Assembly: GCA_965228785.1 (NCBI GenBank)
Contig: CBDDIF010000001.1
Span: 3,162,001 to 3,226,000 of the forward strand
Origin: Hoeflea_A sp965228785
GTDB taxonomy: Bacteria > Pseudomonadota > Alphaproteobacteria > Rhizobiales > Rhizobiaceae
Direction of reading: 5' to 3'
Length of the DNA: 64,000 nt
Positions 1-7,107 of the stretch are shown one piece after another (the first letter of the stretch is position 1; the number at the start of each line of letters is the position of its first letter). The translations under genes were made by a program, and so were the position numbers. The notes under the pieces were generated by a model. The model was not told the origin of the DNA. It was given only the letters and a program-made list of their open reading frames with translations, and did no database searches.

Positions 1-499
1 CGACAGAAATCGTCTGTCCAAAATGACCGGCCAGGCCATCTCGGCCGACAACCAGTCTGCCATCCATCACAATGCCGCCGCCCAATCCGGTCGAGATGGT
101 CACAAAGACCATGCTTTGTCCGCTTGAGGTGCCAGCCAGATATTCGCCCCATGCGGCAGCCTGAGCGTCGTTGACGGTGTAGATCGGGTGGCTCATACGG
201 TTTTGGAGCTGCTCGACGAGCGGGAAATTTTCCGGGAGGTTGAGTGTCGCTCGGTTCAATGGAGACCAGTTGCCGCAGCTCACCCGGCCGGTCACGGCGA
301 CACCGATCGCCACATAGCGTCCATCCCATCGACCGGCCGCTTCCGCGAGTTCACCGATCCACCGGTCCGGGCCGGCATCGCGGTCGGTCGCGTATTCAGT
401 CTTTTCCAAAACTTTGCGGCCGGATATGAGCGCTGCAATTGTCTTGGTTCCGCCAAGATCGACTGCGAGCACCGTTTCGTTTGGCGGGTTGGCGGTCAC
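1..499 (-). CDS. nanK: ROK-family sugar kinase, probable N-acetylmannosamine kinase (partial)
   Basis: Only the first ~166 residues are present; the gene runs off the left edge. I read it from a GTG at 497-499, which overlaps the nanE stop (GTGA), so the two are translationally coupled. The N-terminus has the ATP-binding phosphate-1 motif AVDLGGTKT of the actin-like ROK fold, and further on VTISTGLGGGIV, the ROK phosphate-2/glycine-rich region. The zinc-binding CxCGxxGC signature would lie beyond the edge and cannot be checked. Next to nanE the expected reaction is ATP-dependent phosphorylation of N-acetylmannosamine to ManNAc-6-P, the epimerase substrate. A glucokinase or a NagC-type regulator is less likely, because no DNA-binding domain precedes the kinase fold. 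Confidence 0.85.
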   Translation of the reverse strand, partial: MTANPPNETVLAVDLGGTKTIAALISGRKVLEKTEYATDRDAGPDRWIGELAEAAGRWDGRYVAIGVAVTGRVSCGNWSPLNRATLNLPENFPLVEQLQNRMSHPIYTVNDAQAAAWGEYLAGTSSGQSMVFVTISTGLGGGIVMDGRLVVGRDGLAGHFGQTISV

Positions 500-1182
500 A
501 GGGAAACATCCTGCAGACTGCCCGCGGTTGTAACAGCGTCGCAAAACCAGCTGGTGACATGTTCTGTTCTGGTGATTGCAGAGCCAACCACAACCGCCAG
601 AGCGCCATGACGCATCGCTCTGGCGGCCTGTTCCGGTGTGCGATATCGCCCTTCAGCGATGATATTCGGAGAGAAAGCAGCCAGTGCGCCGACAAGTGTC
701 AGGTCAGGGGTTTTCGGTTCCCTGTCACCGACGTAACCGGACAAAGTGGTCCCAATCAGGTCTGCTCCAAGGTCCAGGGCCCGCTGACCGTCTTCAAGCG
801 ACGAACAATCCGCCATGGCCAGCTTGCCGCCGCGGTGAACAGTGTTGAGAAGATCGCGGATCGGTTCGGGACGCGGACGATCAGTGGCATCGAAAGCGAC
901 GATGTCCGCTCCGGCCTCGATCAGGGCCTCCACATCGGTCTGAAGCGGTGTAATTCTCACCGGGCTGCTCTGCAGGTCACGCTTTACCAAGCCGATCAAC
1001 GGTGTCTGCGTCGATTTTCTCATCGCATGGACGTTTTTGTGTCCCTCGACCCTCAAGGCAACGGCGCCGCCTTGAATGGCTGCAAGGCCGAAGGCGGAGA
1101 TTATGTCCGTTCGATCCATCGGACCGCCCGCCACAGGCTGGCAGGAAACAATCAATCCGCCGCGGAGTGCGCTAATGATCAC
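496..1182 (-). CDS. nanE: N-acetylmannosamine-6-phosphate 2-epimerase
   Basis: 228 residues, the usual length for NanE. It interconverts ManNAc-6-P and GlcNAc-6-P in cytoplasmic sialic acid/ManNAc catabolism. The TIM-barrel signatures are visible: LIVSCQPVAGGPMD at the N-terminus, LVKRD carrying the catalytic lysine near residue 66, ADIVAFDATDRPRP in the middle, the acidic loop IIAEGRYRTPEQA, and the C-terminal phosphate-binding stretch AVVVGSAITR. The downstream kinase overlaps by 4 bp. The upstream GntR regulator ends 67 bp before this start, and that gap carries repeated ATACCAG motifs that look like its operators. No sialic acid lyase or transporter is visible; they may lie beyond the left edge. 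Confidence 0.92.
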   Translation of the reverse strand: MIISALRGGLIVSCQPVAGGPMDRTDIISAFGLAAIQGGAVALRVEGHKNVHAMRKSTQTPLIGLVKRDLQSSPVRITPLQTDVEALIEAGADIVAFDATDRPRPEPIRDLLNTVHRGGKLAMADCSSLEDGQRALDLGADLIGTTLSGYVGDREPKTPDLTLVGALAAFSPNIIAEGRYRTPEQAARAMRHGALAVVVGSAITRTEHVTSWFCDAVTTAGSLQDVSL

Positions 1183-1207
1183 CGTGAGTCCCTTCCGTCA
1201 GAAAGAG

Positions 1208-1250
1208 ATACCAGATCAATACCAGTACTGCAAGTGATCAATCACTGGTC
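1208..1250. promoter_or_regulatory. Probable GntR/UTRA operator repeats upstream of nanE
   Basis: ATACCAG occurs at 1208-1214 and again at 1219-1225, and CACTGGTCTAT, an inverted variant, follows at about 1242-1252. The core ATACCAGTA at 1219-1227 is the exact reverse complement of TACTGGTAT at 2040-2048 upstream of the GntR gene itself. Matching elements in front of both the regulator and its likely target fit GntR/UTRA control. Binding is inferred. Confidence 0.5.
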
Positions 1251-1999
1251 TATGACGATTGCTCAATGACGAAGTCGTAGCGGTCGCCGTGATAACGGGT
1301 TTCGGTGAACTCGACGATCCGTCCATCGTCAAGGAAGCAACGTCGTTCGACGATGAAAATCGGCGTGCAGGGAGGGCATTCCAGCAAGTCGGCCTCTCGC
1401 TCGTTGACGACGCCGGCGCGCATTCTCTGTAACGCTCTTTTGGGAAGCGCATCGCGTTTCGCCAAGGCTTCATATAGCGAATCGCGAACCAGTTCGGCCG
1501 AGGGCAGGAAAGTGCGAATGACGGCCGCGCGTTCCAGGGCAATCGGCTGAGAATCAGCCAGACGGAGGCGCTCGAGCCTCACCAACTGTTCGGTCGGTGA
1601 TATGCCTAAAGCCATGACTTCTGTGGGCGACGGTGTGGTGATTTTGCGCGAAAGCCAACGGGCGCCAGGCTCCATTCCTCTGGAGCGGATGTCTTCGGAA
1701 AAACCGGACAAGCCCGATAGGGCCTTTTCTACGCGTGACGCGACCTCTGTCTTGGAGCCATGGCGGCGGATCAGCAGACCCCTTTCTGAAAGCTCGTCGA
1801 TAGCCTTGCGGACGGTGACGCGCGAGAGCCCCAACTCGTTGGCGAGCACACGCTCGCTGGGGACAAATGTCCCTTTCGCCAGCCGGTCTTCCGATATGGC
1901 CAATTCCAGTCCGTCGCGCAGTCTGCGATAGAGCGGCCTTTCGTCACTTGCCTCCGCCAGGCTCCGACGCAGGTATTCAACAATTTCGTTTCGATCCAA
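1250..1999 (-). CDS. GntR-family regulator with UTRA effector domain
   Basis: 249 residues. The N-terminal winged helix is clear (residues ~20-85: PLYRRLRDGLELAI, then FVPSERVLANELGLSRVTVR, then ELSERGLLIRRHGSKT). The C-terminal half is a UTRA ligand-binding domain, with LVRLERLRLADSQPIALER and a closing IVEFTETRYHGDRYDF. The start is a TTG at 1997-1999 preceded by GGAG. UTRA domains usually bind phosphorylated sugars, and the adjacent nanE/nanK suggest ManNAc-6-P or GlcNAc-6-P as effector. It probably represses the nan operon and itself, since matching ATACCAG/CTGGTAT elements lie upstream of both. Confidence 0.88.
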   Translation of the reverse strand: MDRNEIVEYLRRSLAEASDERPLYRRLRDGLELAISEDRLAKGTFVPSERVLANELGLSRVTVRKAIDELSERGLLIRRHGSKTEVASRVEKALSGLSGFSEDIRSRGMEPGARWLSRKITTPSPTEVMALGISPTEQLVRLERLRLADSQPIALERAAVIRTFLPSAELVRDSLYEALAKRDALPKRALQRMRAGVVNEREADLLECPPCTPIFIVERRCFLDDGRIVEFTETRYHGDRYDFVIEQSS

Positions 2000-2031
2000 G
2001 GCAATCTCCGTTCAGTCGGCCAGAGGCGCAC

Positions 2032-2050
2032 TGATATCATACTGGTATCA
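2032..2050. promoter_or_regulatory. Putative autoregulatory operator of the GntR gene
   Basis: TGATATCATACTGGTATCAT is a near-palindrome 33-51 bp upstream of the GntR start. It contains TACTGGTAT (2040-2048), the reverse complement of the element in front of nanE. Confidence 0.45.
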
Positions 2051-2122
2051 TAAAATTCTTAAGTGGTCAGCAATGCCCAACTTGGTCGAGGGCCCCTGTG
2101 TCAGAAATCGTCGCTGCCGCGG

Positions 2123-2767
2123 TTAACTGTCGACTTTGTCACGCACCACAAGATGCTGCGACATGATGCCGGCGAAGCGGTCCATCATGCGTTGCAGATA
2201 GGCGGGATTGGAGACGAAGCGCTCGTGTATGATCAATCCGCGCAGGAAAGTTCGGCAGATGCTCCACAATAGCGCGGCGTCATCCTCATCGGACGTGTTC
2301 GAACCGCGATAGAGTTGACTGACTGAAGCGCCGCTTTCGGTGTCCCAGGTATGCAAATCATCCGCGAGGACAGCATAAAGTTCACGGTCAGTGCGGCACG
2401 CAATAATGATCTCCTGAAAGGCGCGGCCTTCTGCGGTGTCGACGATGCGGTTCCAACTGTCGCGGATCAGTGTCTCGGTTGGCGGCGTTTCACCGCCCTG
2501 TTTTCGCATATTGATCGGCCGCAAGGCCGCCTGTAGCAGCCGCATTGCCGTCTCTGCCACAAGAGCCTGTTTGGTCGGAAAGTGATGGGTGAGGGCGCCG
2601 CGTGAGACGCCGGCGCGTGCCTGGATGCGATTGATCGACGCTTCGGCATAACCGAGTTCATCAATGCAGGCCACAGCGGCGGTACAGATTCGCTGCTTCA
2701 TGGCCTCTGCCTTGAGGTCCTTTTTGGACGGTTTCGCCGGGCTGTCCGAGACGGCTGGCGCGCTCAT
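2123..2767 (-). CDS. TetR-family transcriptional repressor
   Basis: 214 residues from ATG at 2767, which has GGGGA eight bases upstream; a TTG 15 bases earlier is possible but weaker. The N-terminal helix-turn-helix is typical: AVACIDELGYAEASINRIQ, then AGVSRGALTHHFPTKQALV, at about residues 25-70. The C-terminal domain is helical and unassigned. It is divergent from the Atu-like operon, separated by 116 bp containing a promoter and an ACAGA...TCTGT palindrome, so it most likely represses that operon. The ligand is probably a pathway acyl-CoA or terpenoid, by analogy with TetR regulators beside other atu/liu loci; this is inference. Confidence 0.88.
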   Translation of the reverse strand: MSAPAVSDSPAKPSKKDLKAEAMKQRICTAAVACIDELGYAEASINRIQARAGVSRGALTHHFPTKQALVAETAMRLLQAALRPINMRKQGGETPPTETLIRDSWNRIVDTAEGRAFQEIIIACRTDRELYAVLADDLHTWDTESGASVSQLYRGSNTSDEDDAALLWSICRTFLRGLIIHERFVSNPAYLQRMMDRFAGIMSQHLVVRDKVDS

Positions 2768-2811
2768 TTTACGAGTCCCCAAAATCGGTTAGGCTGACGT
2801 CCTATAGCGCC

Positions 2812-2858
2812 TTGACAGGCGAAGAGGCAAGCAATTAAAAACAGAATGTTCGGTCTGT
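2812..2858 (+). promoter_or_regulatory. Promoter and probable TetR operator of the Atu-like operon
   Basis: TTGACA at 2812-2817 and ATTAAA at 2834-2839 form a sigma-70-like promoter with a 16-bp spacer. Immediately downstream, ACAGA (2841-2845) and TCTGT (2854-2858) are inverted arms separated by 8 bp. They lie at the expected transcription start, a good place for TetR repression. Confidence 0.5.
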
Positions 2859-2883
2859 AATATTGATTTGCGAGGAGGCGGGC

Positions 2884-4668
2884 TTGGCTGACAATCCGTT
2901 GATTATCGGTGGCGCTTCAGGCTTCTGGGGAGAAGCGGCGCATGCCACGCCGCAGCTGCTCACAACACCGGGCCTGAACGTACTCGTCTACGACTATCTG
3001 GCTGAAATCACCATGTCGATTATGGCGCGAGCGCGGCTGAAGGATCCTGCGCTTGGCTATGCCGTCGATTTCGTGAGCGAGATCATGGCGCGGAACCTCC
3101 CGGACATTGCCAACAAGGGCGTCAAAGTGCTTTCCAATGCTGGAGGCGTCAATCCGCAGGCCTGTGCCGCCGTGTTGCGCGAGGCCATCGACAAAGCGGG
3201 CCTCAATCTCAAGGTGGCTGTCGTCAGCGGCGATGACCTGATGGAGCGCAAAGGCGACTTTGCCGACACAACTGAAATGTTCGACGGCTCGACTTTCCCC
3301 GATCCGGAAAAGCTGGCCTCCATCAATGCCTATCTCGGAGCTTTTCCGGTTGCCGCGGCGCTAGATGCCGGGGCGGATATTGTTGTGACCGGACGCTGTG
3401 CTGACAGCGCGTTGGCGCTGGCAGCTTGCATTCATCGTTTCGGATGGACGCCGAATGATCATGACTTGCTGGCCGCGGGCTCCCTTGCTGGCCACTTGTT
3501 GGAATGCGGTCCACAATCGACCGGTGGTAACTTCACAGATTGGGAAGCTGCCGGAAAACTCGCGGACATCGGCTATCCGGTGGCCGAAGTCGCTGCCGAC
3601 GGCACGTTCGCTGTTACCAAACCGCCAGAGACGAGTGGGATTGTCAGCCCGGCATCTGTCGGCGAGCAGATGCTGTACGAAATCGGCGACCCTCAGGCCT
3701 ATATTCTGCCGGATGTCATCTGTGATTTTTCCGATGTGACGTTGCGGCAGGACACACCGGATCGGGTGCATGTCGCTGGCGCCCGGGGTCGCGCACCGAC
3801 GGGCCGACTGAAGATCTCTGCGACCTTCATGGACGGGTTTCGAGCAGGGCAGGTCCTGCAGTTCAATGGGCGTAACGCAAGAGAGAAGGCTCATGCCTTT
3901 GTCGAGATGGGTTTGGAACGCGCGCGCCGGCGGATGACGGCATTGGGAGCGCCCGACTACGACGACGTTTCGATCGAGCTGTTCGGGGGAACGCCACCGG
4001 GCGCTGCCCATGAGGAAATCAGCGTTAAGGCAGCAGTCCGTCATTCGGACGCGCGTGCGGTCGGATTGTTTCTGAAGGAATTGATCGGCGGCGCGCTGGC
4101 AACTCCGCCGGGACTGCATTTCTTCACAGGCGGCGGGCGATCACGTCCATCGCCAGTTGTGCGCCTGTTTTCGTTTCTGGTTGATGCGAAGGATGTGGCG
4201 GTCTCAATCGGTATGGACGGAACGGATATTGCCTATGGCGTCGCACCGCCGGCTCGGCACGACGACAAGCTGCCTGAACGGCCGGTTGTCTCGGAACCGC
4301 ATTCGGATGAAACCATGGCGACCTGTGCACTGGAGTCACTGGCCTGGGCGCGATCCGGCGACAAAGGCAATGCGGCCAATATCGGTGTGATTGCCCGTCG
4401 CCCGGAATATCTGCCCTGGATTTGGCGAGCCTTGGATGATCCAGCGATCGCCCAAGCCTTCGAGCCTTGGTTGAAGGGCGATATCGGGCGGTTCTACCTG
4501 CCAGGGATCCATGCCATAAACATCCTGCTGCACGATGCGCTCGGTGGTGGCGGTGTGGCAAGCCTGCTGAACGACGCGCAAGGCAAGAGCTATGCCCAGA
4601 TCCTGCTGGCCTTGCCTATCGACCTGCCGCTGTCATTGCTGCCTGAGGCGGCCAGAGAGGAACCGTGA
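2884..4668 (+). CDS. atuA: Acyclic terpene utilisation AtuA-family protein (DUF1446)
   Basis: About 594 residues. I chose the TTG at 2884 because GGAGG at 2874-2878 sits five bases upstream and the protein then opens directly with the family's conserved LIIGGASGFWGEAAHATP. An in-frame TTG at 2863 would bury that ribosome site. The DUF1446 body follows (VLVYDYLAEITMSIMARARLKDP, KVLSNAGGVNPQACA, ADIVVTGRCADSALALA). The C-terminus is the smaller AtuA-associated domain (SLAWARSGDKGNAANIGVIA...). AtuA is required for citronellol/geraniol catabolism in Pseudomonas, but its biochemical role is unsettled. It overlaps the next gene by one base. Family assignment is firm; the substrate here is not. Confidence 0.88.
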   Translation: MADNPLIIGGASGFWGEAAHATPQLLTTPGLNVLVYDYLAEITMSIMARARLKDPALGYAVDFVSEIMARNLPDIANKGVKVLSNAGGVNPQACAAVLREAIDKAGLNLKVAVVSGDDLMERKGDFADTTEMFDGSTFPDPEKLASINAYLGAFPVAAALDAGADIVVTGRCADSALALAACIHRFGWTPNDHDLLAAGSLAGHLLECGPQSTGGNFTDWEAAGKLADIGYPVAEVAADGTFAVTKPPETSGIVSPASVGEQMLYEIGDPQAYILPDVICDFSDVTLRQDTPDRVHVAGARGRAPTGRLKISATFMDGFRAGQVLQFNGRNAREKAHAFVEMGLERARRRMTALGAPDYDDVSIELFGGTPPGAAHEEISVKAAVRHSDARAVGLFLKELIGGALATPPGLHFFTGGGRSRPSPVVRLFSFLVDAKDVAVSIGMDGTDIAYGVAPPARHDDKLPERPVVSEPHSDETMATCALESLAWARSGDKGNAANIGVIARRPEYLPWIWRALDDPAIAQAFEPWLKGDIGRFYLPGIHAINILLHDALGGGGVASLLNDAQGKSYAQILLALPIDLPLSLLPEAAREEP

Positions 4669-6287
4669 TGGGCTTTGTCAGCCAGATCGATACCGGGTCG
4701 GATGCCTTCGCACAGAACCGCGCGAATATGCTGGCTCTTATCGAGCGCCTGCGAGCCCTTGAAGCCCGAGCGGTTTCACTGTCGGAGAAGCGACGGTCCC
4801 GTTTCGAGGAACGTGGTCAGATTACGCCGCGGGAACGGCTGGCGCGCCTGTTGGATCCCGGCATGCCCTTTGTGCAGTTGCACTCGCTCGCCGGGTATCT
4901 CATGGACAGCGATGCCCCGGAAAAGACCGTTCCAGGGTCATCCCTGATAATCGGTATCGGCTTCGTCGAGGGCGTGCGCTGCATGATCTGGGTGGACGAC
5001 AGCGGCATCAAGGCCGGGGCCATGGGCAAGATGAGCCTGCCGGCTGTGCTAAGTATCCAGGAGATGGCGCGGCGCCAAAAACTGCCGCTTATCCACTTGG
5101 TCGAGAGCGCCGGCGCCAACCTGATGGAGTACAAGGTGGAGTTCTGGGCCAAGGGTGGTGCGTTGTTCCGCAACCTGGCTCTTGCAAGTGCAGCCGGAAT
5201 TCCGTCAATCGTCGTGTTGCACGGGCCGTCGACAGCGGGCGGCGCCTACATGCCCGGGCTCTCGGACTATGTTATTGGCGTCAGGAACAACGGCATGGCG
5301 GCGCTGGCCGGTGCGGCCTTGGTCCATGCTGCCACGGGCGAAAAGGCCGATGACCGCGAACTGGGCGGTTCGGAGATGCACGCTTCGACCTCAGGACTGG
5401 TCGAATACCTGGCAGATGACGATGCCCATGGTGTGGCGATTGCGCGCAACGTTGTACGGCGTCTCGACTGGAACAGCCGTTTGCAACCCATGCAACGCCA
5501 CGCCTTCGACGAACCGCGCTACGATCCGGACGAACTCGCCGGCGTGGTGCCGACCGACTACAAGATCCCATACGACATGCGTGAAGTGGCAGCGCGCGTC
5601 GTTGATGGTTCGGACTTCGAAGACTTCAAGCCGCGCTACGGCGTTTCGACGGTCTGCCTGCAGGCTTCGATCAACGGTATCGCCTGCGGGTTTATCGGCA
5701 ACAATGGACCCATCGATCCGAATGGTGCGACCAAAGTCGCGCAGTTCATTCAGTTGTGCGATCAGGCCGGACTGCCGCTGATCTTCCTGAACAACACCAC
5801 CGGTTACATGGTGGGGACTGAATACGAGCAGGCGGGCATGATCAAGCATGGCTCGAAGATGATCCAGGCGGTTTCGAATGTTCGGGTGCCGCGGATTGCG
5901 CTCTATATCGGCGCCAGTTTCGGCGCCGGCAATTATGGCATGAGCGGCTTCGCCTACGAGCCGGATTTCCTGTTTGCGTGGCCGAACGCCACCACGGGTG
6001 TCATGGGCGGTGAACAGGCGGCCGGAACCATGACAATGGTGGCTCGGGTCGCGGCGCAGCGGAAGGGGCTGCCTGTTGACGAAGAAGCCCTTGCGGCCCA
6101 GCACAAGGCAATTGCCGCGCATTTCGACAGCCAGTCCGACGCGTTTTACACCTCAGGTCAGTGTCTTGACCACGGTGTGATCGACCCACGCGACACGCGA
6201 AAGATCCTCGGCTTCTGCCTCGAAACGTGTCTGGAAGCGAGGAACCGGACCCTGCAACCCAACGCCTTCGGCGTGGCACGGATGTGA
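4668..6287 (+). CDS. atuC: Acyl-CoA carboxylase, carboxyltransferase (beta) subunit
   Basis: 539 residues from ATG 4668 (TGATG overlap with the AtuA stop, with GAGAGGA upstream). It is a biotin-dependent carboxyltransferase of the methylcrotonyl/geranyl-CoA carboxylase type: N-half crotonase-like CT domain with GAGANLMEY and GPSTAGGAYMPGLSDYVIGV, C-half with FLNNTTGYMVGTEYEQAGMIKHG and GASFGAGNYGMSGFAYEP. It pairs with the biotin carboxylase/BCCP subunit three genes on. With AtuA present, geranyl-CoA carboxylation is likely, but 3-methylcrotonyl-CoA (leucine pathway) cannot be excluded from motifs alone. No isovaleryl-CoA dehydrogenase or HMG-CoA lyase is nearby, which argues mildly against the leucine pathway. 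Confidence 0.9.
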   Translation: MGFVSQIDTGSDAFAQNRANMLALIERLRALEARAVSLSEKRRSRFEERGQITPRERLARLLDPGMPFVQLHSLAGYLMDSDAPEKTVPGSSLIIGIGFVEGVRCMIWVDDSGIKAGAMGKMSLPAVLSIQEMARRQKLPLIHLVESAGANLMEYKVEFWAKGGALFRNLALASAAGIPSIVVLHGPSTAGGAYMPGLSDYVIGVRNNGMAALAGAALVHAATGEKADDRELGGSEMHASTSGLVEYLADDDAHGVAIARNVVRRLDWNSRLQPMQRHAFDEPRYDPDELAGVVPTDYKIPYDMREVAARVVDGSDFEDFKPRYGVSTVCLQASINGIACGFIGNNGPIDPNGATKVAQFIQLCDQAGLPLIFLNNTTGYMVGTEYEQAGMIKHGSKMIQAVSNVRVPRIALYIGASFGAGNYGMSGFAYEPDFLFAWPNATTGVMGGEQAAGTMTMVARVAAQRKGLPVDEEALAAQHKAIAAHFDSQSDAFYTSGQCLDHGVIDPRDTRKILGFCLETCLEARNRTLQPNAFGVARM

Positions 6288-6295
6288 GGCAAGCC

Positions 6296-7102
6296 ATGAG
6301 CGAACTGCCTAAAACGGAAGCGATCGACCTTGAGCAAGACGGCGGCTGGCTGACCGTCTGGTTCAATCAGCCGGAGATCCGCAATCCACTCACTACCGAA
6401 CGGGTTCGGGATCTGCTGGCGCTATGCGCCGCGCTTGAAGATCGGCGAGATATACGTGGCGTCACGTTTCGCGGCCGTGGCGGGATTTTCTGCGCCGGCG
6501 GCGACCTGAAATCGTTCAAAACGGCCTTTCATGGCGGTGGCAGCCGGGACGATGTCATCCGGCTGAGCCTGGAGGCTGCGGATCTCTACGACGCCGTCAA
6601 TGCCTTGCCGCAGGTAGTGGTGATGGCCGTCGAGGGCGCTGCCATGGCCGGCGGTTTTGGCCTGACCTGTGCGGGAGACGTCGTTCTTGCCGAGGCAGAA
6701 ACGCGCTTTGCGCTGACCGAGACCATGATCGGCCTGACCCCCGCGCAGATCGCACCCTTTGTGCTCAAGCGGCTCGGCACCCGGGAAGGACGGCGCATGA
6801 TGCTGCTTGCAGCCCGGCTCGATGCCGAACAGGCTCAGGCTATCGGCCTGGTCGACCGTGTAGTTTCCAGAGCCGAAGAACTGGAAGCGGAAATTGCGGC
6901 AATTCGCAAACAGGTCGAGCGTTGTGCTCCCGGTGCTGTGGCCGAGACCAAACGGTTGATCCAGGCGATGCCGGACCTGTCGCGCGATGAGCAGAAGCGG
7001 ATTGCCGCGGAGAGTTTCGCAGATCGCATGATGTCGGATGAGGGTCGGGAAGGGATCGCCAGTTTCCTGGAAAAACGCAAACCAAAATGGGCGGAGGGCT
7101 GA
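6296..7102 (+). CDS. atuE: Enoyl-CoA hydratase/isomerase, probable isohexenylglutaconyl-CoA hydratase
   Basis: 268 residues from ATG 6296, eight bases after the carboxyltransferase stop. Crotonase fold: the oxyanion-hole motif FCAGGDLKSF near residue 65 and the second oxyanion element AAMAGGFGLTCAGDVVLAE near residue 115, followed by ALTETMIGLTPAQIAPFVLKRLG. It would hydrate the carboxylated enoyl-CoA made by the neighbouring carboxylase. Its position between the two carboxylase subunits is the arrangement seen in atu and liu clusters. AtuE versus LiuC (3-methylglutaconyl-CoA hydratase) cannot be settled by eye. Confidence 0.85.
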   Translation: MSELPKTEAIDLEQDGGWLTVWFNQPEIRNPLTTERVRDLLALCAALEDRRDIRGVTFRGRGGIFCAGGDLKSFKTAFHGGGSRDDVIRLSLEAADLYDAVNALPQVVVMAVEGAAMAGGFGLTCAGDVVLAEAETRFALTETMIGLTPAQIAPFVLKRLGTREGRRMMLLAARLDAEQAQAIGLVDRVVSRAEELEAEIAAIRKQVERCAPGAVAETKRLIQAMPDLSRDEQKRIAAESFADRMMSDEGREGIASFLEKRKPKWAEG

Positions 7103-7107
7103 GGCAC

